Shown: piece by piece, positions 46,700-59,447 of the stretch | Numbering within the stretch: the stretch's first letter is position 1 | Layout: each line of letters opens with the position of its first letter | Source of the DNA: Arctopsyche grandis | Taxonomy: Eukaryota > Arthropoda > Insecta > Trichoptera > Hydropsychidae | Length of the DNA: 64,000 nucleotides | NCBI RefSeq assembly: GCF_051622035.1 | Contig: NC_135355.1 | Location: 2,604,001 to 2,668,000, forward strand | Direction of reading: 5' to 3' | Notes under the pieces: model-generated | Database searches by the model: none | What the model saw: the letters and a program-made list of their open reading frames with translations, nothing else | What the model was told of the DNA's origin: nothing | Program-made: the position numbers and the translations under genes

Positions 46700-47985
46700 T
46701 ATGTTCCACTTTTCATAGGTACGGTGGGACTGATTTTTCATTTTATTTATATTTTACTTCATACTCGATTATTATTAGCTACGAGTACTTCGGCAGTTAT
46801 GGACGACTACTTAGAGAGATTTGAAAGTTGTAAAGTACTACAAATGAAAGATAAAATACCCGACTATAGATTCCAATATTCATTTTGAACAGGAAATCGA
46901 CCGAACAACACCAAGATATAGAAAAATCGTACGATTTAAAAAACACATATGTATCTCCGAATCTCAAGCCAATCAACATTTTTTATTACCAGATTCGTGT
47001 TTACTGGGCATAGATCTATATGAAAAGTCATATCTCGTCTCTGAACCATTTTTTTGAATTTTACGAATTTTAGAATAAAAACTTATTAGCAAAATAAAAG
47101 TGTCAGAGCCATTGACATATTAATTATATTTCAAAAAAGTTAACAATACTAGAAAGTTTACGATTCAATAAAAACCGTGATATAAAATAAGAAAAATATT
47201 TGAGAAACCTTCTTAAAAATCATTTGAGAACCGTTGGAATGCACCAAATTGCAAAAACAACCATTTATGTCGGTAACTAATTCACGCTGTTTCTTCAAAA
47301 TTGATCTTCATTTTTAAATATTACATTTAGTAAAAGTTTGACAGTCGTTGATTAAAATTATTCATTAACTAATTAATCAGTTAATGTATAATGAAAATTA
47401 ACGGAACGATTGAGAATTCGTTGCTAAGTATTATTTAATCGACAAAAACTAGTGAAAAATACTTGAGAGCCATTGATTTGTTATGTCCAAATTTAATGTG
47501 CTAAAATCTACAGAAATATACATAATTTATTTTTTTATTATTGAAAAATATTGATTCAGTCAATTTCGATATAATTGTAGGAATTTAAAATCGTATTATT
47601 TAAACAAGAAAAAATATAAGTAGTGAAATATAAAACTTCCTGAAATGAATTGAACTGAATACATTTTTATATTAATTTTGTACAATTATAATCATGATTT
47701 AAATATATTTATTTGTCTTTGGCCACTCTCTTATTGATCAGCCCATTTGGATAATATTGTTTATTTATGTAAACAGTAGCTTAATATCTAATTAATAAAT
47801 AAACATTGAATATTAAAAAAAAAAAAATTAAATATATTTTGAGAAGTTGTTGCAAATTATGTGTTTATTCAAACATTTGGATACAATAAAAATTCTAATA
47901 TTAAAAATGTATACTTTAAATACATTTAATGATTATTTTATGTTACATTCATTTTCAAGTATTACAAAAAAAAAATTGTAGTCGA
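46700..47985. other. Spacer between kelch pseudogene and kelch gene
   Basis: 46795-47045 is the inverted copy of the repeat at 21258-21510. The rest is AT-rich with oligo-A tracts. No kelch-like exons were found in it. Confidence 0.5.
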
Positions 47986-50808
47986 TCAAATAATCGAATC
48001 ATATGGAATGACATGTGCAAACGCTTTTAATCTCGTTCTGCTAAGACTTGTTGAAGCTTTCCAAGATTTACTTGTCTCGTCGTATTCCCAAACATCAATG
48101 AAATAATATTTTTTATCATTTCCACCTGAAAATCAAAACAATAAATTAATTCTACATTTAAGACCTATAAATTCAAATTAAGTTGTAAAACAGCTCACCC
48201 ATGCTAAGTAGTTTGTTTTGGTAACAGCAGAGACTGATTCCGTATGCAGGTTTTGGTAGTTTGGTGAATGCTGTCCACACATTTGCATTCGGATCGTAAT
48301 ATTCGACACTGTCTAAATTATTATCAGTTTGTCTGTCGTATCCACCAGCGACGTAAAGTTTCCCTTTAAATGCGACGCTCTAAAATGGTGAAATCAAAAT
48401 TTAGTTAATATTATTTTGGAGAATTTAATATTATTTGCGATAGTTGTTAATAAAATTAATTGATATTCACCGAATGACCATATCTTCCCTGAATCATATG
48501 TGCGCGGTAAGTCCAAGAATTCGTCTCCACTGAATACATCTGCACAATATTCATAGGTGTTCCTTTTCCGTTTTCATATCTACGCCCGCCTGTTATGTAT
48601 ATTTTATCAGCGATGACAGAAGCACTATGAGAATCAACACCCACCAACAATGGAGTGATGATCTCCCAATCCCCACTCTTGCTGCTCCATCTAATCGAAA
48701 TCAATAATCGTCAACTTCTCTTTCAATCGATCTGATGAAATTATTGCAATATAATCACCTTTCCACTGAAGATAAAATACTTCCAGTCTGTTTTTCAATA
48801 TTCCTTACTTCAAAGCCACCAATGGCATAGAAATCCGTGGACGAACCGCGACTAAGTGTCACTGCTGAGAAATCCTTACGAGCTTGATTTAATGGCTTCA
48901 ATGGCTGTTTCTGACCGCTTTTTAAATCAATGTATTCCACCTGAAAACAAATAAATTGGTTATATTCCGATTTCTCTAAGCGGGTACTTATTAACACTGG
49001 AAAACGTTACTGAAGTCACTGATTCTTGCGAAGAATTCTCTCCGCCGATGATAACGATCCAATCTCCGACGACGACAGACGCAAATCGACATTTGTTAAT
49101 TCCAATGTTTTTAGATAAAGTCCAATTATTCTCTAGTCCGTCAAATATATCGATGGTATTTGTATCCTGAAAACACGTTATGAATAAAATAATTAATTTA
49201 CAATCCAATCAAAATATTATACTTGTGATACAAAACTCACATCTAAATCAAACCCCCCAACCAGTGCCATTTTTTTTCCTTTTATTTTTCTACGAGGGGT
49301 CTCTCTTGGGATGAAGGATTTATCATTCTTGTTTTTAATTGCTTGTCTAATAGTGGTCATACACTCTGCACACGAATGACAGAACGTCATTACTTCGTCG
49401 ACGAGAAACTGAAAACATAACACATTATTCGAACGATTTTTATCACTAAACTGTAACATTCATTTAATTTCAAATACCTCCAACGGCAACATGGATACCC
49501 TCACGGATCTCATCAGCTGTGCCAATTCTTTTTTACGGTTCGCATCATCATGATTTACCCACAATTTCACAGCATTGAATACGCTTTCTTCAGAAGAGAC
49601 GAGCAAATCGTCCCATTTCAAGATTTCGATCACGTTGGAGGCCGGCAGATTGAGAAAATCTTGAGTTTTGTGCAGCTGAAACAGAAGTGGAATTGAAAAA
49701 TATTTAAGCGGCATATATTTTTATATAATCAACACTCACCGTCTCGAAATTTTCCGTAGTCAAATCCATTGCCTTTTTTAATAATTCGGAATCTCCCGAT
49801 GATTTCAAAACTTTCAGACAATTAGAATTATTGACTGTTTTAAATTGTGGTGGAATTTTCACTTCGAGTAGATTGGCTAGCTCCAGTAATTTCGTGCGGT
49901 GTTTTTCTCCTATGTCTAAAATTATTTATTTATTTATTTTATTTCATACCAGGAAGGCATTACAGGTAAACCCCAATGCGCCTTCCTGGCCAAATTACAA
50001 ACAATACAGCATTTTTTATTATATAAGTCGCTAAATTACGAGACACTGACTTAAACTCGACAATTAACGAGACATCTATGAATTGTACATACATTTTTAT
50101 TGTAATATTTACATTAATCATACTCAAATAGTGGTGACATAGTGGGTAGGAAGGACTTTTAGCCAATTTTTAATCGGGAATCGTTTCAACAATGAAATCA
50201 GAGAAAATTGGCAAACTCTGATAGGAAACGATCAACCAGGAGTCACAAATCCTGGTCTGACCAGCAGCATTACAGATATACTCAGAAAAATTCTTTTCAA
50301 TCGAGGTCAGCTCAAGGGATCGAACTCGGTGCCTCTCAGTGTTAAGCAGAAGCTTAACGACCGAGCCACGCTGCTGGCTTATAATTATAATAAATAAATA
50401 ATTATAATTAAATGATTGCATTTAATGGCGAAATCTCGTATTTTAAATTGTTTATTTTATATTTTTATAAACTCGTACTTATTTCTCCCGTGTAACAATA
50501 ATTCAGGATAGCTTCAATGACCTCGTAGTCAAATGGTAACATAATATCCTCCACTAGACCTTCGTTTGGCCCAAAGAATTCGCTACACGCCATTAGAACG
50601 ATCAAGTGCGCGGGGAAGCTGCAATTATGAAAAATGATAATTAAACTGACGAAACAATTTGGATTTTAAAGAATTTTGGATTCGAATTAAGATACTTTCG
50701 GCCTCGAACAGAAAAACCGGTGTCGCATTTCTTATCTTTTTTCATAGCCTCATACAAATACTCCACACGTTTTGCAGCAAAATCGCTCTTCGCCTTCACT
50801 ACGAACAT
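47986..50808 (-). CDS. BTB-BACK-kelch (KLHL-type) protein, ten coding exons
   Basis: Coding exons in transcript order: 50808-50696, 50618-50479, 49915-49740, 49675-49478, 49408-49241, 49166-49011, 48940-48759, 48690-48471, 48379-48199, 48125-47986. All junctions keep frame, giving 557 residues. A noncoding 5' exon probably ends at 50906 (TTG|GTAAGT) and splices to 50837. KLHL proteins act as substrate adaptors for cullin-3 ubiquitin ligases. A BTB domain (about residues 28-120: RNFPAHLIVLMACSEFF, YCYTGEI) is followed by BACK (about 125-230: NLPASNVIEILKWDDLL). Six kelch blades follow with GG doublets (GGFD, IIGGENS, AIGGFE, ITGGRR, VAGGYD, GGND). The substrate cannot be inferred. A SINE sits in the intron between coding exons 2 and 3. 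Confidence 0.9.
49925..50395 (-). mobile_element. SINE in kelch gene intron
   Basis: A (TTTA)n tail and AATGCGCCTTCCTGGCC precede the core (GGGAATCGTTTCAACAATG, ATTGGCAAACTCTGATAGG). A tRNA-like complement follows (GGGATCGAACTCGG, CGAGCCACGCTGCTGGC). It belongs to the conserved-core family, with a 3' region like 55975-56410. Confidence 0.7.
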
Positions 50809-50909
50809 CTTGTTTCTGATTTTCTCTTAGATTTCTCCTGAAAAACAAAGTTTAAAATTTAGACAATATAAATATAAGTACTGAGCAATATAAAGTTAGA
50901 CTTACCAAT

Positions 50910-52319
50910 TGGAAAGAATAGCAGCGAATGATATGGAGCACTGTCGTTCTGCGGTTTTATCACAATAGATAAGGATATCTCAACCCTGCTGTTGCATTGA
51001 AACGTATATTAATTATTTACTGAAATAAAACATTCAAAATCACTTTTATTTTTTATTTCTCATAAATGCCATAGTGCCATGATTGGTGACCAACATACAG
51101 GGAATATATAATTGAACTTAAGTTTAGACCAAGGCTTTGGAGACGGATCAGAATTTACCGACTCCGACGTTTTGCTATGATTCGACCCCGACTCCAAACT
51201 GCATGATTATGTATATAGGTAGTAAGATCGACTTTTCTTTCCGAATTATAAAATTATAATAATAAAAATGATAGCGATATTTAAACTATAAAAAATTAAA
51301 GTAATTAAAAAAATCACTAAAAATTAGCATTTGCCCAATTTATTAAATTATTGGTAATGAAATACGCATAAATAAAGAGTAAGTACATGAATCAAACGAA
51401 TCAATTCAATAAAATAAACGAGAGTAAAAATAAAAATAAAAATAAGTATTTTTAATGTCATTAGAATAAGGTAAACAAAGTATAATTAAATTATTTTGTT
51501 TATTTTATTTATTTATTTATTCATACTCATTGAGAAGATCGAATTTATTTTTCCCACGACTCCCTCTATTGATCAATTTTATAATAAACGAATTTTTTAA
51601 ATAACCAATAATATTTACGAGTGATGGCTAAAATGAACAATCTGAACAAAGATATTGTGTCTGGATTGGTATTGGGATTTTGATTTCCGAAATTTCAAAT
51701 CATTGAATTGTTAACATCTTTTGCTTTGTTAATTGCGAATTGCGAATTGTGAATTTGCAAATTGGCGAATTTTTAACATCTTTTGCAGCAATAAAAACAG
51801 TTTTCTGAGTTTTTTAAAACGAACTTAGGGTTAAAGGACTAGCACTAGATTGTTTACACGGATGTGACATTATACCACAGAAAAACATGTTTTTTAAATA
51901 TTATATTTACAATAATAATGAAAAACCGCATGGAAATAACCACTCATCGGATATATTAAAATAATCGTCTTCTCACAGATGAAACACATTTTGGAATTAA
52001 AAAATTAAAAATCGATAATGGAATTTGACAAACTACTCGAATCCGCCATGCATCTTTTGCACTCTGAATTAAAAGGAATACTTCTGAATTAACCAAAATT
52101 TAAAGTAAGCAATTAATAAAAATTGATTAATAACCGCAAAAATGTATTTTCTTCAAGATAATTTCAACGAGAGTGGAAAAACCACACATAAAAACAACTG
52201 AATATTGAAAATAGAAGCAGAATTGATGATACTGGTATTAACTCTTATCTATAATATTATATTATATATGTAGGTGTGTACTAAATGCTTTGTTTTAATG
52301 CTCACTCGTTTTATTTTCG
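50910..52319. other. AT-rich intergenic upstream of the kelch gene
   Basis: 50907-51000 probably contains the first noncoding exon of the kelch gene. Beyond that no gene, tRNA or terminal repeat was recognised. Confidence 0.45.
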
Positions 52320-52440
52320 TTTATAAACATGAAAATTTGAACTCGAAATTTTGAATCGATCACCGATCCGTTTTTTAGGTTGATTGGAAGTGATACCTCC
52401 CCTTATGGGTCTTCTTTTTTACTTATGTTTTTAGATTCAA
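52320..52440 (+). repeat. Remnant of dispersed repeat R
   Basis: It retains AATTTGAACTCGAAATTTTG, ATCGATCACCGATC and CCTCCCCTTATGGGTCTTC in the order seen at 780-1160, without the GT tract. Confidence 0.5.
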
Positions 52441-52599
52441 TTGAATCGTAAAAGTTATGCTACATATGTACATACATATATTAAGTTTCATATATGTATG
52501 TACATACATATATGTCCATATACAATATGTCATTTTATTTTCCTTCTAATAGACATAGAAGAAAATTCAAACACTCTTAGTCTTTATTGTATTTCATTA

Positions 52600-52998
52600 A
52601 ATTCTTTAAGATTTGAGGTGTGGGTCTACAGGTGTATGCTTAAGATTCTGTGGACCAAAAATATATCAAATGAAGCTGTCCTCGGCATGATAGGGAGAGG
52701 CAGGGAACTTGTTTCTGTCATCAAGTGGAGAAAGATGGAGTACCTCGGACACATGATACGGGGTCCAAAATATGAATTTCTCCGTTTGATAACCATGGGA
52801 AAAATAGAAGGTAGAAAATGGATTGGCAGGAAGAAGTTGTCTTGGCTTCGAAACATGCGCATGTGGACCGATATGAGCGCCGACGAGCTGTTCCAAGCCG
52901 CTGAAGACCGATGCGGATATCTTCAAATTATTGACGAGGTGGTCGCCAACGTTCGGATGCGGACAGGGCATTGAGAAGACAGAAGAAGAATTCTTTAA
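52600..52998 (+). mobile_element. RTE-like LINE tail with 10-bp target duplication
   Basis: The insert 52610-52988 has an open frame for the C-terminal tail: EVWVYRCMLKILWTKNISNE, KWRKMEYLGHMIRGPKYEFL, then RKWIGRKKLSWLRNMRMWTD. It ends with an AGAAGAAGAA tail. AATTCTTTAA flanks both ends. The frame is nearly intact, so this copy is younger than 8388-8876. Confidence 0.85.
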
Positions 52999-53090
52999 AC
53001 GGTCAATAGCTTCCCGACTAGGTTTGCAATCTCAGACCCAGGATACACACATACATACATACGTCACGCTCTAACAGAGAGACGCGAGCA

Positions 53091-53621
53091 TTAAGAGGGT
53101 TGTACACCCGAAACCTTAATTTTGTTACCGATCCTTTCTTCGATATATATATTGAGTGTATGTATATATTGAGTGAATGCGACAATATATATCAATATAT
53201 ATATATTGAGTGAATGCGACAGTTGAGCTTCGACCAGATAAAACGTATTTTAAATTGACAAAATCGAGGTTTCGTATTCTCCTATTTTCTCCTCCAAAAC
53301 TGGACCAATTTAAAAAAAAAATTCATCATCGGTATGAGAAAGATACTTTCTGTGCATCTATCGGCGTATTTTTTTAAAAATCGACCGTTAAATAAGCACG
53401 CTGGACTCGTTTCGTGGGTGTAAAAAAGAGGCGATTTTATAGATGTTTGGCGGCTCCTAGCTCCTATAAAAAATAATTAATCAAAAAAATAAAACGATAG
53501 ATGCACCCCAATGGTGGATATCCATAGCATATTAAAAAATAATTTCTCTAGTGCCATCATTGAGGAAGGGAGAAGTATATTACGTTTGTATGGGCAAGGC
53601 GCTGCTGTTCAGCCCTCTTAA
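53091..53621. mobile_element. TTAA-flanked MITE family G, full-length copy 2
   Basis: The element 53095-53617 is inverted relative to 17992-18518. Its ends are GAGGGTTGTACACC and GCTGTTCAGCCCTC with TTAA on both sides. It retains the ATATATTGAGTG motifs and TTTGGCGGCTCCTAGCTCC. Confidence 0.68.
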
Positions 53622-54294
53622 CATCAGAAAGACTAGCGACGACGATCAGTAGGTACCATCATCTCAGGAAAACCTCAACAAGAGCCCCTATGTTGAACTC
53701 CTTCACCACGCCTCGGCAGCCCTCCCATCAGAGAGCGCGCCTAGCGTCCGTACAATATTTAAAATTTAATTAATTTTTTTTTAAAAAAAATTCGTATTTT
53801 TGTGTTAATTTCGGTCCATCAGATGACTAGTATAGGGCTGCCATACGTCCCAGTGCACCGGGACATGTCCCGATTTTGAGGTCTGTGTCCCAGTGTCCCT
53901 GTCCGAGATTCATTTGTCCCGGTCGATTTAAAATTCACGCATATTAAAAAAATATTTTCCGATAATATTGTACATACATAAATAATATCTAATATTGATA
54001 CCCGCACAATACAGTCACGATAAAGCTTCTACTGCCGCTGATGTTTTGTTAATAGATATAGAATATGTTGTTTTGAAATTTTTTTCAATAGATGTACATA
54101 CATACATATACAGTAAGAAATAAAAAACTTAAATATTTCTGCGAGTATTTTATTAATTAAAACTCAGTGGACAGATGAGCGCAATTCGCTTTCTATTGAC
54201 ACAGTGAAAAGCATAATTCAATGTGTTTTAAATTATAAAATTCTATAATTATATAAAAGGGGAAGAGAGCTGCTACAAAAAGCGAAAACATCGA

Positions 54295-54760
54295 AGCCAG
54301 GGGCGTCATTTCAGCTTTTTCCAGTTGGGGGGCAAATTTTTTGACCAGTTAAGTATGAAATTCTGACAATTTATGTGGGGGAGGGGGGGGGGGGTGTATT
54401 ATATTAAATGAGTGAGTAAAATGAGTGTATATATCAATTTTAACTATTTCTTTTAATCATTTTTTTAGTAATAGAAAGGCAATCATATTCAACAATGTGT
54501 TTACAATTAATTATGAAATAAAAATCATTCAAAGCAACACAAACAACAGAATAAAATATATTTGGGAGTTGATATTATTTTCGAAAAATCGACGTGTTTA
54601 TACTTGACAGTGCTCTAAGGCAATTTCAATATTCTATTTTTATTGGTTAAGTATTATTATTCGAATTCATAATAATACATTAAACAACGTGGATGGATAG
54701 TTCCGTTCGAATCTAGGGGGGGGCTACCCACCCCAGACCCCCCCCCCCAAATGACGAGAA
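54295..54760. other. Repeat-like segment with G- and C-run borders
   Basis: AGGGGCGTCATTTCAGC with GGGGGGCAAATTTT opens the segment, and CCCCCCCCCCAAATGACG closes it. It may be a degraded inverted-repeat element. The interior is AT-rich with no gene. Confidence 0.35.
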
Positions 54761-54858
54761 AAGCGATGATAATGAAGTCATCGAAGTCAGGGAAGAGTGA
54801 AGGCGAAATAAGAATGGTTGAAATAAAATTTTTAGGTAAGGTTCTATTTGGTTTTATT

Positions 54859-55223
54859 AAATTGAATGCTAAAGATTTCGTGGAAGGAGCATGTAAGAAA
54901 CGAAACAGTCCTCCAGCTTCTTCATAGAAAGAGAGAGCTTCTTGACACGGCGAAGCGCCGTAAGATGGAATATTTTGGCCACATTATTCGCGGCCCCAAA
55001 TATCACCTTCTACAAACAATCATAGAAGGGAAAAGTGGCTTGGGAGAAAGAAGCTCTATTGACTCCGGAACATCGAGTCATGGATGGAACTCGGTCTCAA
55101 AAAGTTATTTCGGCTTGCCCATGATAGAAAAGAATTCGCACGGGCCATAAACGATATCTGCCTATGGTATTCGCCTACGTCCGAATACGGATTCGGCATA
55201 AGAAGAAGAAGAAGAAATTGAAT
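54859..55223 (+). mobile_element. Diverged RTE-like LINE tail with 9-bp target duplication
   Basis: The insert 54868-55214 encodes MLKISWKEHVRNETVLQLL and KRRKMEYFGHIIRGPKYHLL, related to but distinct from the tail at 52610. It ends AAGAAGAAGAAGAA. AAATTGAAT flanks both ends. Confidence 0.82.
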
Positions 55224-55630
55224 CGCCCTATCTATATTGTTTTATTTTAGATTTGGTACAGACGCATTGTGTTAAAATATTGCGCAATTTTTTATAATAA
55301 AGCTATGAATGTCGATATAAATGGTTGTTTTATTTGGGGGGGGGAGGGTTAGGGTGGCCCCGTAGGTAGCCCGAAACTTATGGCAGCCGTACATTAGTAA
55401 CCAATGATTGAATTGTTTTATTTTGTACAAACAGAGAGATAAATTGAAAGAAGGCTCTGGCCGTAGTAAGCGGTGTTAAGTCGACGGATCGATGAAGCAG
55501 CAGTTGGCAGCTCCGGTCAGTGGCAGTGGCAGTGGCAGTGGGTCGCTTGATCGCGGCTGGTCTGTGATTGGTGTTTGGAGTGTGGAGAGTGGAGAGAGGT
55601 GACAGGCTCTGCCCGGGAGCTTCTTTCGAG

Positions 55631-56662
55631 ATGTCGGCGGGCACCGGAGCCGCCTTTCGGTGGCTAGAGTTGCTCGAGCAGGAGTTTGACACGGCCTACG
55701 TTCGCCTCGACACGGCGCTGGGTAATCCACATTACTCACATATTCATTCAATACTGCATGTGACATTTGTTCAATACGCAACCGGCCTGTCGAATCTTCA
55801 TGCGAAATGCGTCACCTTTGTGTTCGCGTCAGAACTTAGTCCTTAAGCGAAACTAGACCTTATGCACGCGGTCATAAGAGTCAATATCGAATGCCGCCTT
55901 CTATATGTCAAATTACATTTGTCTTCAAATGCCATATCTACTAGGCAGTGTTTCTCAAAGTGAAACATTTATTTATTTATTTTTGATCTAGACCAGGAAG
56001 GCCTAACAGGTAACCCCATTGCGCCTTCCTGCCCATTATATTATATTGCACATTTTATTATATTATAAGTATTAAACAAAGTAAATACACCCACAGAGAC
56101 ATCTACGGTCAAATTTGTAAATTTGCAGCGTTTTTAAACAATTCAATATATACATATCAATTAACATTCACAGATTCATGTATAGGTAGCAGCATTTTAT
56201 ACAATTTAGTGAAATTCGAGATTTGCGAGAAAATGGATAAGGTTGCCAATTTTTTGGAACCGTTTCAATGAGAATCAGATAAATTGGCAAACTCTGATAG
56301 GAAACGATCGACCTGGAATCACAAACCAGTGGGATTTGAACCTGTGACCACTTTCCTTAAAGCATTATATGCTAACCAATGGTCTATTCTGCTAACCAAT
56401 GGTCTGTTTTGCTGCAAACTATGAAAACACTCGATAGCTAAGCGTCCTAGTGTTATACTATGTGACTACTTATATGATATTTGGGGGTTCAAAGTTATGA
56501 GTGAATGCTGATGTTTTCGATTGTAATGTTTCAGGTGAAATAGATGCGGACGATCCCGAAGTGGCGTATGCCATTCGCCAAAAAATGGCAGCACTCAGTT
56601 CGTGCTTTGCACAATTGTCTCACAAAGCTCAAACCATCTTTCAGAATAGCGCTAAAGTAGAG
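55631..56662 (+). CDS. GOPC: GOPC (Golgi PDZ and coiled-coil protein), exons 1-2, partial
   Basis: Exon 1 (55631-55721) starts MSAGTGAAFRWLELLEQEFD and exon 2 (56535-56662) encodes GEIDADDPEVAYAIRQKMAA then LSSCFAQLSHKAQTIF, ending at a clean GTAAGT donor. This matches the N-terminus of GOPC/PIST: FRWLEVLEKEFD, then LSSCFAQL-HKAQ. GOPC is a Golgi scaffold whose coiled coils and PDZ domain sort membrane proteins. Only the first 73 residues are here. The main coiled coil and PDZ exons were not found up to 64000. The next intron is therefore over 7 kb, or the gene is broken. A SINE lies in intron 1. Upstream, GGCAGTGGCAGTGGCAGTGG lies in the probable 5' UTR. Confidence 0.85.
55975..56410 (-). 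mobile_element. SINE in GOPC intron 1
   Basis: An (ATTT)n tail and CATTGCGCCTTCCTGCCC are followed by the core (GGAACCGTTTCAATGAGAA, ATTGGCAAACTCTGATAGG) and a degraded head (GGATTTGAACC-like, about 56330). It is a sister of 49925-50395. Confidence 0.65.
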
Positions 56663-57032
56663 GTAAGTCCTTTGAATCTCTTTCGATACGATAGAACGGC
56701 GAAGATTTTTGATAATATTTAGTAAAGTATGTATAGTACACTTTTCATGATGATAATACTCGATAGTACTGACAGTAAATGTTTTATTTTAATTGCTAGG
56801 ACGCCCATGATCATTAATATATTTTTTGATAATTTATTAAGTTTATTTTTTTTTATTGTTGGAACAATTTATTGGTGCTACTTTTGTATGCGGTCTAACT
56901 TTGAATCGCAGTCGACTATTTTTTTTTATTTGTATCGTAGCAAAGACCTGTTTATTATAATTTTTGTTTTTTCCTGCCGCCCCATAATGTTGTCGAAGAA
57001 TTTCTATCAAAATATCGTCAGCAGCTGAGAAA

Positions 57033-57272
57033 ATACCGACCCTAACAACCGAATCTTAAATGAATAGGCCAACCCTAATTTAACCTAACCTAACCTGACC
57101 TTTAAATAAATAGGTATTGGCTGCTAAGATATGTTTTATTTTATTTATCAATATTTTCACAAAAAAAAAACATCTTAGCCGCAAACACCTATTTATTGAA
57201 GGGTCAGGTTAGGTTAGGTTGAGTTAGGGTTGACCCCCTATTCATTTAAGATTAGGTTGTTAGGGTCGGTAT
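57033..57272. mobile_element. Hairpin MITE family T, intact
   Basis: The ends AATACCGACCCTAACAACC and GGTTGTTAGGGTCGGTATT are exact inverted repeats. The arms of about 110 bp also carry TTAGG-like runs (AACCTAACCTAACC) and AATAAATAGGT. The uninterrupted ATTCATTTAAGATTAGG in the right arm is the empty site for the family P insertion at 40065. The TTAGG runs are part of the element and not a telomere. Confidence 0.7.
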
Positions 57273-57596
57273 TATTCAGTCTCATATTAAAGTAAAAACG
57301 TGAAGGTAGATCGCATACTTAAGTAGATATGTGAAGGTAGACCGCATACTAAAGTGACACCAATTATCAGTAGTCCTGATTATTTAAACTTTTATTTGTT
57401 TTACTTACAATTCTATAAAATTTGATATTTTGGTTTATCAAATTGCTTAGTCGAAATTCATTTAATGGCTATTTTTAGGTTTTGCATTATTTTCTTTATT
57501 TTCTCCTTTTTTTTTTGAATATATTTTTATAGCTGGTGCGCTACGTTATACCAACTTGTAATATCTCGAGACTCGTTTTATCAACTTTTCGCCTCC

Positions 57597-57891
57597 TTAA
57601 CAGTATGTTGGCGGCCGCTGACTCATATTTGTATCATGTTGGGTGCACATTCAAGACTGCGCGAACTGTTTCAGTCCGCTGATATATTTTTGTATCTCGT
57701 TTTCGTCAATCGTTACTGGCCAATGATACAATTTTGTATCACGTTTTCATCATAAACGTAAACGTGATACAAACAAATATCAGCGGACTGAAACAGTTCC
57801 CACAGTCGTGAATCATATATGTATTAGCGGTCAGTAACTGTTGTGCACCCGACATGATACAAATATGAGTCAGCGGCCATCATTGTGTTGA
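57597..57891. mobile_element. TTAA-flanked palindromic MITE family P, copy 3
   Basis: The element 57601-57887 begins CAGTATGTTGGCGGCCGCTG and ends CAGCGGCCATCATTGTG. TTAA is on the left and TTGA (one mismatch) on the right. The inner arms pair over ATATTTTTGTATCTCG / CGTGATACAAACAAATAT. Confidence 0.68.
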
Positions 57892-59447
57892 ACAGTTTGT
57901 ATATTACCTATGTATATAAAAAAAATTGTATACACGTATTTAATATCTTTAATATACGAGACATATTGTGGTATTAACATATGTACCTTTGAAATATTAA
58001 AAAAAAAAAATTAAAAAATCAATTCTTGCTGTATTTTTTTAATATATTAGTTAGTGTTTATCTTGTAATGTAAGTATTTTATTATGTTAAGTATTTTCGT
58101 GTGCGTTTTGAATATATATTCAAACTCGACGACCAAATACACTGAAAAAGTTGGGAAAACGAGTCTTGAGATATTGCAAGTTGGTGGAACCTTTTATAGT
58201 TTGTGTCGATTGTGTTTGAAAGTAAAAAACTCAGAGATACAAAACAGTTTCGAATTGAATTAAACAAAGATCAAAATTGAACCATTTAACGTCTGCATAA
58301 AGATCTGATGAAAGATTTTTCATAAATTTTGTATTGAGTCAATTTGAAATTAAGGTTTTAACAAATCATTGAATATGTTATATTTTAAAGATAATGAATG
58401 GATAAGATTTGATTTCAATAGTAATTGTTTTTGTTTCATTTTTATATTTCAAGAAAATATACTTTTTTAATAATGAAAAAAAAAATTGCTTTTGTACCAA
58501 AATCATTAAAATATTAGATTTGATTTCAATGGAAATTGTTTTTTTTTTTTCATTTTCATATAAGAAAATACTTTTAATTATGCAAAAAATTACTTTTTAA
58601 AATATAAAATTTGATTTCCATAGTAATTGTTTTGTTTCATTTTCATATTGAAAGAAAATAGACTTTTTAATCACGAAAAAAAATTGCCTTTGAACCAATA
58701 TCACTTAATAATTTTGGAAATAATAAAATAACTAAACCAAAATCAACCGGAATCATTTTTGTTTGTATCCCTGATGAAGATCATGAAGTGTTGAGAATGC
58801 AGCGTGAATGAGCCAATATTATTATCATTTTCATTTCATTAATCAGCTATTTTTATTTTGAATGTTTTTAATTGTTTGTTTAAAAAAAATATTATATTAT
58901 TTTCTTATTTTTCTTATTGTATGTTTATATGTATTAAAGAATTATTTATTATTTTGTTCAATAAACATTGACAACATATACATTCTTTTATTTATTTATT
59001 CCATTATTCTATAATTCAGTTTGCATGTTCATTATACATTTTTACGATAAAAAAAAAAAACAATTTTATTTATTTAAATTATACATGTTCGATTGCAAAA
59101 AAAAACACATTTTTTCGTATAAAACTTAAAATATAGTGCCATTTAAATTATAAATAAATTATTTCTAATGTCTATAATATATTGAATTTATAATATTTAC
59201 ACACTGAACGTCTTTTAAATACTTAAGTTATTAAAATAATATTTTTATAATGATCATGTGGCACTAGTGACAACGATTTGGTAAAGAATAACCAACGATA
59301 CAAAGATCGCTTACAAAATACAAATCATAGAATGATTTCACTGGCTTATATTTATATTGTACATACTTTCTACATATACTTGATAAATCTACCTTTCTAT
59401 ATTAGCATAAATAATTAAAAATGGTATATTTGAATAGTAATTCGGTA
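57892..59447. other. AT-rich spacer, no GOPC exon recognised
   Basis: Three short repeats of the form GATTTGATTTCAATAGTAATTG with GTTTCATTTTCATAT occur at 58405-58650 (period about 105 bp). The 3' UTR of the minus-strand gene ending at 59448 must lie in its right part. Confidence 0.45.
58405..58680 (+). repeat. Tandem repeat, about 105-bp period
   Basis: The phrase TTTGATTTC-ATAG/G-AATTGTTTT, then a CATTTT-ATAT segment and AAGAAAATA, recurs about three times with drift. Confidence 0.55.

Noticed and set aside
57085-57235. TTAGG telomeric repeats
   Set aside because: Only two or three units occur, in inverted arms of a MITE. They are part of the element and not a telomere or interstitial array.
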